This document shows, piece by piece, positions 25,204-33,321 of a DNA stretch of 64,000 nucleotides; positions within the stretch are counted from its first letter, which is position 1, and every line of letters begins with the position of its first letter. The position numbers and the translations under genes were made by a program. Origin of the DNA: Knoellia sp031844405 (GTDB lineage: Bacteria; Actinomycetota; Actinomycetes; Actinomycetales; Dermatophilaceae); contig JAUZVC010000002.1 in assembly GCA_031844405.1 (NCBI GenBank), positions 814,458 to 878,457 on the forward strand, given 5' to 3'. Below the pieces are notes generated by a model. It saw only the letters and a list, made by a program, of their open reading frames with translations, was not told the origin of the DNA and did not search any database.

Positions 25204-25994
25204 AGGTCACCGTCATCGGGTGCAGCGGCTCCTTCGCCGGCCCGTCGTCCTCCGCGTCGAGCTACCTCGTCACGGTCGAGGACGCCCACCGCACGTGGAA
25301 CGTCCTGCTCGACCTCGGCTCGGGCTCGCTCGGCCCGCTCCAGCGCCACATCGACCCGCTCACGCTCGACGCCGTCTTCCTCACCCACCTCCACCCCGAC
25401 CACTGCGCCGATCTCTGCGGCCTCTACGTCGCGCACAACTACGCACCCCAGGGCGCACCCGAGGAGCGGCTGCCCGTGTGGGGACCGAGCGAGACCGGGA
25501 CCCGCCTCTCGCTCATGTACCACGGGCTCGAGGAGGGCGGCATGGACACGGTCTTCTCCTTCGAGAAGCTCGTCGACCGCGTCGCCGTCGAGGTCGGTCC
25601 CCTCACCATCACGCCGTATGCCGTCCACCACCCGGTCGAGGCGTTCGGCTTCCGCGTCGAGGCCGACGGGGCGGTGCTCGCCTACACCGGTGACACCGAC
25701 ACCTGCGACAGCCTGAGCCCGCTCATGACCGGTGCCGACCTCGTCCTCGCCGACTCGGCGTTCGTCGACGGGCGCGACGAGATCCGCGGCATCCACCTCT
25801 CCGGCAGCCGCGCGGCACGCGCGGCCGTCGACGCCGGGGGAGTGCAGCGCCTCGTCCTCACCCACATGCCGTCGTGGAACGACCCGGCGCTGTGCCGGTC
25901 GCAGGCCGAGCAGCACTGGCCCGGCACCGTCGAGATCGCGGAGGCGGGTGCGGTCTACGACCTCGGCGCAGCCGTGGAGGGTCGCGCCGTCTAG
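25200..25994 (+). CDS. MBL-fold metallo-hydrolase
   Basis: The 264-residue protein has the metallo-beta-lactamase motif 'HLHPDH' at 63-68, preceded by 'LDLGSGSLG', then 'VHHPVEAFGFRVEAD', 'YTGDTDTCDSL' (metal-binding Asp) and 'LTHMPSW'. The pattern is close to RNase Z-like/phosphodiesterase MBL proteins, such as cyclic nucleotide phosphodiesterases in mycobacteria encoded between murI and rph. The substrate is not determined. The GTG start overlaps the murI stop (GTGA). It is cytoplasmic. Confidence 0.9.
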   Translation: MKVTVIGCSGSFAGPSSSASSYLVTVEDAHRTWNVLLDLGSGSLGPLQRHIDPLTLDAVFLTHLHPDHCADLCGLYVAHNYAPQGAPEERLPVWGPSETGTRLSLMYHGLEEGGMDTVFSFEKLVDRVAVEVGPLTITPYAVHHPVEAFGFRVEADGAVLAYTGDTDTCDSLSPLMTGADLVLADSAFVDGRDEIRGIHLSGSRAARAAVDAGGVQRLVLTHMPSWNDPALCRSQAEQHWPGTVEIAEAGAVYDLGAAVEGRAV

Positions 25995-26004
25995 CCTGCA
26001 GGGT

Positions 26005-26769
26005 GTGACTTCGACCCAGACCCGCCACGACGGACGCAGCCCCGAGGACCTCCGAGAGGTCCGCTTCACCCGCAACTGGCTCGACCACGCCGAGGGCAGC
26101 GTCCTCGTCGAGTTCGGCAAGACGCGCGTCCTCGTGGCCGCGTCGTTCACCGAGGGTGTGCCGCGTTGGCTCAAGGGTCGCGGCACCGGCTGGGTCACCT
26201 CCGAGTACGAGATGCTGCCCCGCTCGACGAACACCCGCTCCGACCGCGAGTCGCGCAAGGGCCGCGTCGGCGGTCGCACCCACGAGATCTCCCGCCTCAT
26301 CGGCCGTGCGCTGCGCGCCGTCATCGACACCAAGGCGCTTGGCGAGAACACGATCGTCGTCGACTGTGACGTCCTCCAGGCCGACGGCGGCACCCGCACC
26401 GCCTCCATCACCGGTGCCTACGTCGCGCTCGTCGACGCCATCGAGGACGCCCGTGCCAAGGGCCTCATCGCCGCGAGCGCGAAGCCGCTCGTCGACTCCA
26501 TCGCGGCCGTGAGCGTCGGTGTCGTCAAGGGTGTGCCGGTGCTCGACCTCGACTACCCCGAGGACTCGACGGCCGACACCGACATGAACGTCGTCATGAC
26601 CGGTTCGGGCCGCTTCGTCGAGGTGCAGGGCACCGCCGAGGGCGCCGACGCGGCGTTCGACCGAGAGCGGCTCGACGCCCTTCTCGACCTCGCTGCCGCC
26701 GGCTGCGCCCGGCTCACCGAAGCCCAGCAGCAGGCGCTCGCAGAGACGCCGCGGGAGCGCCAGCGGTGA
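26005..26769 (+). CDS. rph: Ribonuclease PH
   Basis: The 254-residue phosphorolytic 3'-5' exoribonuclease trims tRNA 3' ends. Recognisable segments are 'RHDGRSPEDLREVRFTRNW', 'GKTRVLVAASF', 'RGTGWVTSEYEMLPRSTNTR', the basic helix 'RGGRTHEISRLIGRALR' (here GRVGGRTHE), 'DCDVLQADGGTRTASITGAY' and the acidic site 'DLDYPEDSTADTDMNVVMTG'. The GTG start is at 26005. The stop overlaps the rdgB start. rph-rdgB is a widely conserved pair. Confidence 0.97.
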   Translation: MTSTQTRHDGRSPEDLREVRFTRNWLDHAEGSVLVEFGKTRVLVAASFTEGVPRWLKGRGTGWVTSEYEMLPRSTNTRSDRESRKGRVGGRTHEISRLIGRALRAVIDTKALGENTIVVDCDVLQADGGTRTASITGAYVALVDAIEDARAKGLIAASAKPLVDSIAAVSVGVVKGVPVLDLDYPEDSTADTDMNVVMTGSGRFVEVQGTAEGADAAFDRERLDALLDLAAAGCARLTEAQQQALAETPRERQR

Positions 26770-27401
26770 CCCGCCTCGTCCTCGCCACCCAGAACGAGCA
26801 CAAGGTCCACGAGCTGCGCCAGATCCTCGCCGACCTCGCCGAGGAGGTCGGCCTCGAGGTCGTCGGCGCCTCGGACTTCCCCGACGCCCCCGACGTCGTC
26901 GAGAGCGAGGTGACCTTCGAGGGCAACGCCCGGCTCAAGGCCGTCGCCGTGGCGAAGGCCACCGGCCTTCCGAGCGTGGCCGACGACTCCGGGCTCGCCG
27001 TCGACGTCCTCGGCGGCTCGCCGGGCGTCTTCTCGGCGCGCTGGTCGGGGTCGCACTCCGGCGCCGACGCCACCCGGGCCGAGCGCGACCGCGCCAACCT
27101 CGAGCTCCTCCTCGAGCAGATCGGTGACGTCCCCGACGAGCACCGCTCGGCGGCGTTCGTCTGCGCGGCCGTGCTCGCCATGCCCGACGGCTCGGTCGAG
27201 GCCGTCGAGGGGCGGGTGTCCGGCACGATCCGTCGAAGCCCGGTGGGGGAGAACGGCTTCGGCTACGACCCGGTCTTCGTGCCCGACGGCGACACCCGTT
27301 CACTCGCCGAGTACACCGACGTCGAGAAGAACGCGATCTCGCACCGCGGCCTCGCCTTCCGCGCCATGGTCCCGATCCTCCGCGAGCGCCTCACCCGCTG
27401 A
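26766..27401 (+). CDS. rdgB: Non-canonical purine NTP pyrophosphatase (RdgB/HAM1)
   Basis: The 211-residue enzyme hydrolyses dITP/XTP to keep deaminated purines out of DNA. It has 'LVLATQNEHKVHELRQIL' (substrate loop), 'FEGNARLKAVAVAKATGLPS' 'VADDSGLAVDVLGGSPG' with the metal-binding Asp pair, and 'GENGFGYDPVFVPDGDTRSL' with 'ISHRGLAFRAM'. The GTG start overlaps the rph stop (GTGA). It is the last gene of the clpS-side block and is followed by a long hairpin. Confidence 0.97.
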   Translation: MTRLVLATQNEHKVHELRQILADLAEEVGLEVVGASDFPDAPDVVESEVTFEGNARLKAVAVAKATGLPSVADDSGLAVDVLGGSPGVFSARWSGSHSGADATRAERDRANLELLLEQIGDVPDEHRSAAFVCAAVLAMPDGSVEAVEGRVSGTIRRSPVGENGFGYDPVFVPDGDTRSLAEYTDVEKNAISHRGLAFRAMVPILRERLTR

Positions 27402-27410
27402 CCCGAGGTC

Positions 27411-27485
27411 CGACTGATTGCCCCTGCCAGCGCCGGTCCGCGAACTGGCGCCACTCCCGATGCCGCTGGAAAGGGCAATCAGTCG
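27411..27485. terminator. Long hairpin after rdgB
   Basis: CGACTGATTGCCC at 27411-27423 pairs perfectly with GGGCAATCAGTCG at 27473-27485, and a nested CCAGCG/CGCTGG extends the stem. It begins ten bases past the rdgB stop and ends 32 bases before tRNA-Leu, so it probably terminates the rdgB transcript. Its outer sequence CGACTGATTGC recurs in the region of the 55176-55234 hairpin. Confidence 0.6.
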
Positions 27486-27517
27486 GCGGGTGGGCGGACG
27501 GCATACGCTGTCTGCGC

Positions 27518-27599
27518 GCGCGAGTGGCGGAACAGGTAGACGCGCCAGATTTAGGTTCTGGTGCCTTCGGGTGTGCGGGTTCGAGTCCCGCCTCGCGCA
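27518..27599 (+). tRNA. tRNA-Leu (anticodon TAG)
   Basis: An 82-base type II tRNA. The acceptor stem GCGCGAG/CTCGCGC, anticodon stem CCAGA/TCTGG with loop TTTAGGT (anticodon TAG), a long variable arm, and the T-arm GTTCGAGTC are all visible. The 3' CCA is not encoded. It reads CUA, a very rare codon in this GC-rich genome. One octamer copy (27499) lies 11 bases upstream. Confidence 0.95.
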
Positions 27600-27650
27600 C
27601 CGCCCGCTGATAGGTTCGTGACGAGAGCCCGACGACCCCAGGAGACCTGC

Positions 27651-28127
27651 GTGACCGACCGACTCGAGCCGGGCGATGCCGCACCGGACTTCACCCTGAG
27701 CACCGACACCGGCGAGAGCGTCAGCCTCTCGGACCTGCGCGGTGGCAAGGTCATCGTCTACTTCTACCCGGCGGCCATGACTCCCGGGTGCACGAAGCAG
27801 GCGTGCGACTTCAGCGAGTCGCTCGAGTCGCTCAAGTCCGATGGCTACACCGTCCTCGGCATCTCGCCCGACAAGCCGGAGAAGCTCGCGAAGTTCCGCG
27901 ACAAGGAGCACCTGTCGCTCACGCTGCTCTCCGACCCCGACAAGTCGGTCATGACGCAGTGGGGCGCGTTCGGCGAGAAGAAGCTCTATGGCAAGGTCGT
28001 CCAGGGCGTGATTCGCTCGACGGTCGTCGTCGACGAGGACGGCAAGGTCGAGCACGCCTGGTACAACGTCAAGGCCACAGGGCACGTCGCCAAGCTGCGG
28101 CGCGACCTCGGACTGAGCAAGGACTGA
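27651..28127 (+). CDS. bcp: Thioredoxin-dependent thiol peroxidase (Bcp/PrxQ)
   Basis: The 158-residue peroxiredoxin reduces peroxides with thioredoxin. The N-terminal 'LEPGDAAPDFTLSTDTGE' and the active site 'FYPAAMTPGCTKQACDF' give peroxidatic Cys47 and resolving Cys52, the CX4C spacing of atypical 2-Cys PrxQ. The start is GTG at 27651, preceded by CAGGAGA. It is followed by a DUF3618 gene four bases downstream, probably in one transcript. Confidence 0.95.
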   Translation: MTDRLEPGDAAPDFTLSTDTGESVSLSDLRGGKVIVYFYPAAMTPGCTKQACDFSESLESLKSDGYTVLGISPDKPEKLAKFRDKEHLSLTLLSDPDKSVMTQWGAFGEKKLYGKVVQGVIRSTVVVDEDGKVEHAWYNVKATGHVAKLRRDLGLSKD

Positions 28128-28131
28128 TTCG

Positions 28132-28383
28132 ATGACCTCCATCTCCGCCCTCGAGGCCGACATCGCCGAGCGTCGCGTGCGCCTGGCCCGCACCCTCGAC
28201 GAGATCACCGCCAAGGCCACCCCGTCGGCCATCGCCAAGCGCGAGGTCGAGAAGGCCAAGGCGCGCTTCGCCGACGCCACGACGACCCCCGAGGGGGACC
28301 TGCGGGTTGAGCGCGTCGCCGCCGCCGTGGCGGTCGTCGCGGTCATCGTCGCCCTCAAAGTGCTGCGCCGCCGCCGGCGCTGA
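28132..28383 (+). CDS. DUF3618 family membrane-anchored protein
   Basis: The 83-residue protein has a DUF3618 helix at about 5-40 ('ALEADIAERRVRLARTLDEI' 'TAKATPSAIAKREVEKAKA'), then a single transmembrane helix at about 61-77 ('VAAAVAVVAVIVALKVL') and a basic end RRRRR. Actinobacteria encode many such small proteins, often near bcp; the function is unknown. It ends ten bases from the convergent DUF305 gene. Confidence 0.88.
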   Translation: MTSISALEADIAERRVRLARTLDEITAKATPSAIAKREVEKAKARFADATTTPEGDLRVERVAAAVAVVAVIVALKVLRRRRR

Positions 28384-28393
28384 GCCTCCGCTC

Positions 28394-29002
28394 TCAGTCC
28401 CAGCTCCTCCAGCGCATCATGGGCATGCCCGAGGTGCTCTGACCGAACCAGTCGGCCAGCCACCGGCGCATCGTCACGATCTCGGCCCGTTGCTCGACGA
28501 CGATCGTGCGTGCCAGGTCGGCGACCTCGTCGTGGGTCACGCCGCGGCTTCCGCGCAGGTGCTGCGACATCATCACGGCCATCATGTGGTGCGGGACCAT
28601 GTCGTCGAGGAAGGCTCGGTCGAGCGCGTCTCCCTCGAGTCCCCTGAGGTCACGCATCATGGGCACGTATGCCGTGTCCTCACGTTGGTCGGGCCACCAC
28701 CGCACCAGCCACTCGCGCATCTGCGCGACCTGGGCGGTCTGGCTGCGCATGATCCCGGCGCCGAGCTCGCGCATCTCGGGTCGGCTGGAGCGCGACAGCT
28801 CCTTGGCCGCGCGGATCGCCTCCGCGTGGTGCGGGATCATCTCCGCGAGCCAGGCGGGCTCGGACCAGCCCATGGCGGCCGCGGGGTAGTCCTCGCCGCC
28901 GCCCGAGCTCATGTGCGACCTCGGGCCCTGCTGCACGACGCAGCCGGACAGGGTGGTGACGAGGGCCAGCACGGCAACGACGAGCGGTGTGCGGAGCCGC
29001 AT
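28394..29002 (-). CDS. DUF305 lipoprotein
   Basis: The 202-residue protein has a lipoprotein signal peptide with lipobox LSGC, lipidated Cys21, so it should be anchored outside the cell membrane. Two DUF305 repeats follow, each with the metal-type motif: 'EMIPHHAEAI' and 'DMVPHHMMAVMMSQHLRG', plus many methionines (MPMMRW), suggesting copper or other metal binding. The start at 29002 follows GAGGAGG; a longer frame to 29059 would include that site. It may work with the CopC protein encoded nearby. Confidence 0.9.
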   Translation of the reverse strand: MRLRTPLVVAVLALVTTLSGCVVQQGPRSHMSSGGGEDYPAAAMGWSEPAWLAEMIPHHAEAIRAAKELSRSSRPEMRELGAGIMRSQTAQVAQMREWLVRWWPDQREDTAYVPMMRDLRGLEGDALDRAFLDDMVPHHMMAVMMSQHLRGSRGVTHDEVADLARTIVVEQRAEIVTMRRWLADWFGQSTSGMPMMRWRSWD

Positions 29003-29082
29003 GACGCACCTCCTCAGGAGTTCCTGGTTCCACCGTGCGCCGCGCTCGCCAGCGGCCACAGGGCACTAGGTCCCGGGCAAGC

Positions 29083-29117
29083 GAGAAGCCCCGCACAGTG
29101 ACCGTGCGGGGCTTCTC
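29083..29117. terminator. Rho-independent-type hairpin after tRNA-Lys
   Basis: A perfect 14-base stem (29083-29096 with 29104-29117, GAGAAGCCCCGCAC and complement) with a seven-base loop lies directly downstream of the minus-strand tRNA-Lys gene. No long T-tract is present. Confidence 0.75.
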
Positions 29118-29122
29118 TTCGG

Positions 29123-29195
<73 letters not shown>

Positions 29196-29268
29196 GCGAG
29201 GAGAGACAGTAGCAGCGGTGGTGCCCGGTTGCGAAATCGAGCCCTCCTCGTCCGGATGCGGGATCAGG

Positions 29269-29877
29269 TCAGGGGCGCTCACGACCTGAGCGGACGGCAT
29301 ACAGGACCGCGGCGACGGCTGCTGCGAGCCCGGCGACGACGAGGACCCAGACGAGCGCGGAGGAGCCTCCGGAGCCGCTGTCGACGGTGTCGGGGGCGGC
29401 GCCGGCCGCGCTCGGCGACGGCGCGGCGGAGGACGCCTCGGGCGACGCAGAGGTCGAGGGCGGGGCGGACGGCGTCGTCGAGGCCGCGGTGGGGGAGGCC
29501 ACGCCGTCGCCGGTGATGCTGAAGGCGGTGGAGCCGGAGATCGGGTGCGAGTCGGCGCTGACGACGCGGTAGGTGACCTTGTAGGAGCCGGCGGCCAGCG
29601 GCTCGGAGACCGGCACGGTGACCGTCGCGCCGCTCGCCGTCGCGTCCTCGGCGACGACGGTGCCCTCGCCGTCGGTGACGCGGACTGTGACGAACTGCGG
29701 GTTGACCGACTCGTTGAACGTGAGGACGACCTCGGTGGGGGTCGTCGGCAGCGAGGCGCCGTCCTTCGGCGTGATCGACAGCAGGCGTGAGTGCGCGCTC
29801 GCGGGCAGGACCCCGACGACGAGCCCGAGGAGGGCGGTGAGCAGGAGCAGGACGGGTCCGCGGAGGGTGAGGCGCAT
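29269..29877 (-). CDS. CopC-domain copper-binding exported protein
   Basis: The 202-residue protein has a Sec signal peptide (1-28, ending 'LPASA') so that the mature protein starts with His29 ('HSRLLSITPKDGASL'), the N-terminal Cu(II) ligand of CopC. The beta-sandwich domain continues to about 125 with 'VVSADSHPISGSTAF' carrying the Asp and His ligands. A serine/proline/alanine-rich linker (130-165) and a C-terminal transmembrane helix (about 172-193) tether it to the membrane, as in the N-terminal half of YcnJ/PcoD proteins. The role is copper handling outside the membrane. Confidence 0.92.
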   Translation of the reverse strand: MRLTLRGPVLLLLTALLGLVVGVLPASAHSRLLSITPKDGASLPTTPTEVVLTFNESVNPQFVTVRVTDGEGTVVAEDATASGATVTVPVSEPLAAGSYKVTYRVVSADSHPISGSTAFSITGDGVASPTAASTTPSAPPSTSASPEASSAAPSPSAAGAAPDTVDSGSGGSSALVWVLVVAGLAAAVAAVLYAVRSGRERP

Positions 29878-29929
29878 GGACTCAGTCTCACAAACGGGCC
29901 TGAACCCGACGAAGGCCCCTCACACATGA

Positions 29930-29959
29930 CGAAAGCCCCTGCGGCTGCAGGGGCTTTCG
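29930..29959. terminator. Hairpin after tRNA-His
   Basis: CGAAAGCCCCTGC (29930-29942) pairs perfectly with GCAGGGGCTTTCG (29947-29959) over a four-base loop. It is seven bases downstream of minus-strand tRNA-His and is its likely terminator. A partial copy of the left arm (gacgaaggcccct) lies just to the left. Confidence 0.75.
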
Positions 29960-29966
29960 ACCTTGG

Positions 29967-30040
29967 GGTGAGCGACGGGGCTTGAACCCGCGACCCCCGC
30001 GACCACAACGCGGTGCTCTACCAGCTGAGCTACGCCCACC
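29967..30040 (-). tRNA. tRNA-His (anticodon GTG)
   Basis: Acceptor stem GTGGGCG/CGCTCAC, anticodon stem CCGCG/CGCGG with loop TTGTGGT (anticodon GTG) and T-arm GGTTCAAGCCC are present. An extra 5' G (position -1) is encoded opposite discriminator C, the His-tRNA identity mark. Unlike the other tRNAs here, the 3' CCA is encoded (29964-29966). An octamer copy (30054) lies upstream. Confidence 0.95.
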
Positions 30041-30091
30041 AAGGGTGACTGCACGGCATACCGGATGCTCCGGCGGCCGAGGCAGCGCGGA

Positions 30092-30778
30092 CTATCGTAC
30101 CTGCTCTCCGGGGGTGCTCCCGACCACGTCCGCGTCGGCGCCGGACGCCGGGGTCGAGTGGTCGACGACGTGCTCGCTCGCGAGGGCCTTGAGCTCGTCC
30201 GAGGCCCGGCCGGGAGGGTCGACGAAGACGGCGCGGCGGTAGTAGCGGAGCTCGGCGATGGACTCGCGGATGTCGGCGAGGGCGCGGTGGCCACCGGACT
30301 TCTCGGGAGCGGCGAAGTAGGCGCGGGGATACCAGCGCCGCGACAGCTCCTTGATCGACGAGACGTCGATGATGCGGTAGTGCAGGTGCGCCTCGAGCTC
30401 GGGCATGTCCCGGGCGAGGAAGCCGCGGTCGGTGCCGACGGTGTTGCCGCCCAGGGGTGCCTTGCGGGGCTCGGGCACCCACTCGCGGACATAGTCGAGG
30501 ACCCGCTGCTGTGCCTCCTCCATCGTCACGCCGCCGGCGAGCTCGTCGAGGAGACCCGAGGTGGTGTGCATCTCGCGGACGAAGTCGTTCATCTGCGCGA
30601 GGGCCTCGTCGGTGGGACGGATGACGACGTCCACGCCGTCGCCGAGGACGTTGAGCTCGAAGTCGGTGACGAGGGCGGCGACCTCGACCAGCGCGTCGTC
30701 CTCGAGGGAGAGCCCCGTCATCTCGCAGTCGATCCAGACGATGCGGTCGGTGAGGGCTCGGTCAGGCGTGGCGGACAT
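30092..30778 (-). CDS. orn: Oligoribonuclease
   Basis: The 228-residue DEDDh 3'-5' exonuclease degrades 2-5 nucleotide RNAs and pGpG. The motifs are 'IVWIDCEMTGL' (ExoI, Asp and Glu), 'GNTVGTDRGFLARDMPELE' (ExoII) and 'HRALADIRESIAELRYYR' (ExoIII, His and Asp). The start is the ATG at 30778. The last ~35 residues ('SEHVVDHSTPASGADADVV') form an acidic tail beyond the usual Orn length. Its proximity to tRNA-His is conserved in actinobacteria. Confidence 0.96.
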   Translation of the reverse strand: MSATPDRALTDRIVWIDCEMTGLSLEDDALVEVAALVTDFELNVLGDGVDVVIRPTDEALAQMNDFVREMHTTSGLLDELAGGVTMEEAQQRVLDYVREWVPEPRKAPLGGNTVGTDRGFLARDMPELEAHLHYRIIDVSSIKELSRRWYPRAYFAAPEKSGGHRALADIRESIAELRYYRRAVFVDPPGRASDELKALASEHVVDHSTPASGADADVVGSTPGEQVR

Positions 30779-30816
30779 GGGGACCAGCCTATGGCGAAGC
30801 ACTAGGCTCGCTGACC

Positions 30817-32001
30817 ATGAGTCGGGACCACGCCGTCGACGTCCAGAGCCCCGTCCCGCCTTCGCCGGACGGCGTGCGTGGAGCGGGAGCGCACCGTGGT
30901 CGCTCGGTCATCCGGCGGTGGGTCATCGGCGGTGTCGCGACCGTCGGGTTCGGTCTCGCGGCGCTCGTCGTCGCCACGGCCATCGGCGCCGCAGCCGGTG
31001 TGAGCGCTGCCCTGCTCGGCCTCGTCGCGGCGACGATCCCACTCGGCATCGTCGTCCCGACCTTCATGTGGCTCGACAGGTTCGAGGCCGAGCCGACGCG
31101 CTACCTCGTGCGGGCGTTCCTCTGGGGTGCGCTCATCGCCGTCGTCATCGCGATGACCCTCAACACCGCCGGGCAGCTCGTCCTGTGGGGCTCGATCCCC
31201 GAGGACGAGTCGCTGGCACTCACCGCGGTCTTTGTCGCACCCTTCGTCGAGGAGGCCGCCAAGGGCGTCTTCGTCCTGCTCGTGTGGCGCCTGGCCAAGC
31301 GTGAGTTCGACGGCATCACCGACGGCATGGTCTATGCAGGGGTCACTGCGGCCGGCTTTGCCTTCACCGAGAACATCCAGTACCTCGCCATCGCGTGGGT
31401 CGAGCACGGACAGGAGGGGCTCACGGCGACGTTCGTCGGCCGCTGCCTGCTCTCGCCCTTCGCCCACCCGATGTTCACGATCTGCATCGGCATCGGGATC
31501 GGGATGGCGGCGATGTCCCGCAAGGGCGCGGTGCGCCTCCTCGCCCCGCTGGGCGGCTACCTCATCGCCGTCGTCGCGCACGCCGTGTGGAACCTCGCCG
31601 CCGTGAGCGGGGGAGAGGGCCTCATCGCCGTCTACCTCCTCGTCGAGGTGCCGCTCTTCCTCGCGTTCCTCGGCTTCGTCGTCTGGGTCCGCCGCCGTGA
31701 GGGCCGGCTCATCGGCCAGTTCCTCAGCGCCTACGCCGACGCGGGCTGGCTCTCACCGGCCGAGGTGGCGATGCTCTCCTCGATGCCGAGGCGCCGCGAG
31801 GCGCGTCAGTGGGCGCGGCTCAACGGCGGCCGGGCCGCGCTGCGGTCGATGGAGGACTTCCAGGACGCGGCGAGCGAGCTCGCCCTGCTGCGCCGCCGGA
31901 TGCACCACTCCGCCGCGGACGCGCGTGCGCTCACCGAGGAGCGGGAGCTGCTCGCGATCCTCGCGCGCCGCCGCCACGAGTTCGCCGGCCAGGTGCTCTG
32001 A
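30817..32001 (+). CDS. PrsW-family intramembrane metalloprotease
   Basis: The 394-residue protein has about eight hydrophobic segments (first near 'WVIGGVATVGFGLAALVVAT') and the PrsW motifs 'APFVEEAAKG' (Glu-Glu-x3-Lys), 'FAFTENIQY' and 'SPFAHPMFT' (His) thought to form the metal site. The C-terminal 100 residues are a soluble, arginine-rich helical tail. In Bacillus, PrsW cleaves an anti-sigma factor; no sigma/anti-sigma pair is visible here, so the target is unknown. Its stop overlaps the ATG of the next gene by one base (TGATG). Confidence 0.92.
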   Translation: MSRDHAVDVQSPVPPSPDGVRGAGAHRGRSVIRRWVIGGVATVGFGLAALVVATAIGAAAGVSAALLGLVAATIPLGIVVPTFMWLDRFEAEPTRYLVRAFLWGALIAVVIAMTLNTAGQLVLWGSIPEDESLALTAVFVAPFVEEAAKGVFVLLVWRLAKREFDGITDGMVYAGVTAAGFAFTENIQYLAIAWVEHGQEGLTATFVGRCLLSPFAHPMFTICIGIGIGMAAMSRKGAVRLLAPLGGYLIAVVAHAVWNLAAVSGGEGLIAVYLLVEVPLFLAFLGFVVWVRRREGRLIGQFLSAYADAGWLSPAEVAMLSSMPRRREARQWARLNGGRAALRSMEDFQDAASELALLRRRMHHSAADARALTEERELLAILARRRHEFAGQVL

Positions 32002-33245
32002 TGCAGGGGACCCCGCAGCGGATCACGTCGGCCCTGGGGCTGGCTCAGGCGATGGCACCCGAGCTCGTCGAGCTGCGCCGCGAGCTGCACAGGCACCCTG
32101 AGCTCGGCAACGACCTGCCCCGCACCCAGCGCACCGTGCTCGACGCGCTCGAGGGCCTCGACCTCGAGATCACGACCGGTCGCGAGGTGAGCAGCGTCGT
32201 GGCCGTGCTCCGCGGCCGCGGCGGGTCGCGTCAGCCCGGTGAGGAGCGTCCCGTCGTGCTCCTGCGCGGCGACATGGACGGCCTGCCCGTGACCGAAGTG
32301 ACCGGGCTCGACTACGCGTCGCAGGAGCCGGGGCTCATGCACGCCTGCGGCCACGACCTCCACACCGCCGGGCTCGTGGGCGCGGCACGCATCCTGCACG
32401 AGCTGCGCGACGAGCTCGTCGGCGACGTCGTCCTCATGTTCCAGCCCGGCGAGGAAGGCCCCGGAGGGGCCGAGCCGATGCTGCGCGAAGGACTTCTGGA
32501 GGCGGCCGGCCGACGTGTCGACACGGCATACGCGACGCATGTGTATGCCGCGGAGCGGCCTCGCGGGGTGTGGTTCGGACGCCCCGGGCCACAGATGGCC
32601 GCGGCCGACGAGGTGCTCATCACGGTCAGGGGGATGGGCGGGCACGGCTCGCAGCCGCACTACGCCCTCGACCCCGTGCCGGTGGCGTGCGAGATCGTGC
32701 TCGCGCTGCAGACGATGGTGACGCGCCGGTTCGACGTCTTCGACCCCGTCGTCCTCACCGTCGGCCGGATCGCGTCCGGGACCGTCAACAACGTCATCCC
32801 GGACACCGCCGAGATCTCCGCGACGCTGCGGACGTTCTCCGGCGAGCACCGCGAGAAGGCACACGCCGAGATCCGTCGGGTGGCCGAGCACGTCGCCGCC
32901 GCGCACGGGCTCGCGTCGAGCGTCGACATCGGTGGCGGCTACCCGGTGACCGTCAACGACCCGGACGAGTTCGCGTTCGCGCGCGACACCGTCGTCGACC
33001 TCTTCGGCGAGGACCGCTGGTCCGACATGCCGGAGCCGGAGGCGGGCGCCGAGGACATGGCCTTCGTCCTCGAGGAGGTGCCGGGGGCCTACCTCAACGT
33101 CGGCGCCTGCGTCGTCGACGACCACACGACAGCCGAGGACAACCACTCGCCGCGCGCGCTCTACGACGACTCGGTCGTGCCCGACATCGCCGCGCTGCTC
33201 GCCGAGCTGGCGCTGCGACGCACGGCGGCCCTGGCCGCCGACTGA
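32001..33245 (+). CDS. M20-family metallo-amidohydrolase
   Basis: The 414-residue peptidase M20D-type amidohydrolase (like IAA-amino acid hydrolase/hippurate hydrolase) has the metal-binding motifs 'LRRELHRHPELG', 'LLRGDMDGLP', 'HACGHDLHTAGLVGAA' and 'FQPGEEGPGGA', and the dimerisation domain from about 195 ('VRGMGGHGSQPHYALDPV'). It cleaves an N-acyl amino acid or related amide; the exact substrate is not readable. It is coupled to the PrsW gene. Inside it two octamers form an inverted pair at 32524-32550. Confidence 0.93.
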   Translation: MQGTPQRITSALGLAQAMAPELVELRRELHRHPELGNDLPRTQRTVLDALEGLDLEITTGREVSSVVAVLRGRGGSRQPGEERPVVLLRGDMDGLPVTEVTGLDYASQEPGLMHACGHDLHTAGLVGAARILHELRDELVGDVVLMFQPGEEGPGGAEPMLREGLLEAAGRRVDTAYATHVYAAERPRGVWFGRPGPQMAAADEVLITVRGMGGHGSQPHYALDPVPVACEIVLALQTMVTRRFDVFDPVVLTVGRIASGTVNNVIPDTAEISATLRTFSGEHREKAHAEIRRVAEHVAAAHGLASSVDIGGGYPVTVNDPDEFAFARDTVVDLFGEDRWSDMPEPEAGAEDMAFVLEEVPGAYLNVGACVVDDHTTAEDNHSPRALYDDSVVPDIAALLAELALRRTAALAAD

Positions 33246-33278
33246 CGTCGACACGGATGTGGTCCACGCCGGGTGCGG

Positions 33279-33321
33279 GTGCCAGCCGCGCTGGACGCGG
33301 GTGTCAGCCGCGCTGGACGCG
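33279..33321. repeat. 22-bp tandem duplication across the PPTase stop codon
   Basis: The sequence GTGnCAGCCGCGCTGGACGC occurs at 33279 and again at 33301, differing by one base (c/t). The base change places the PPTase stop codon (TCA on plus) in the right copy. It looks like a recent slippage duplication at the gene end; the unit also contains the small palindrome CCAGCCGCGCTGG in the left copy, which could serve as a terminator stem. Confidence 0.7.
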
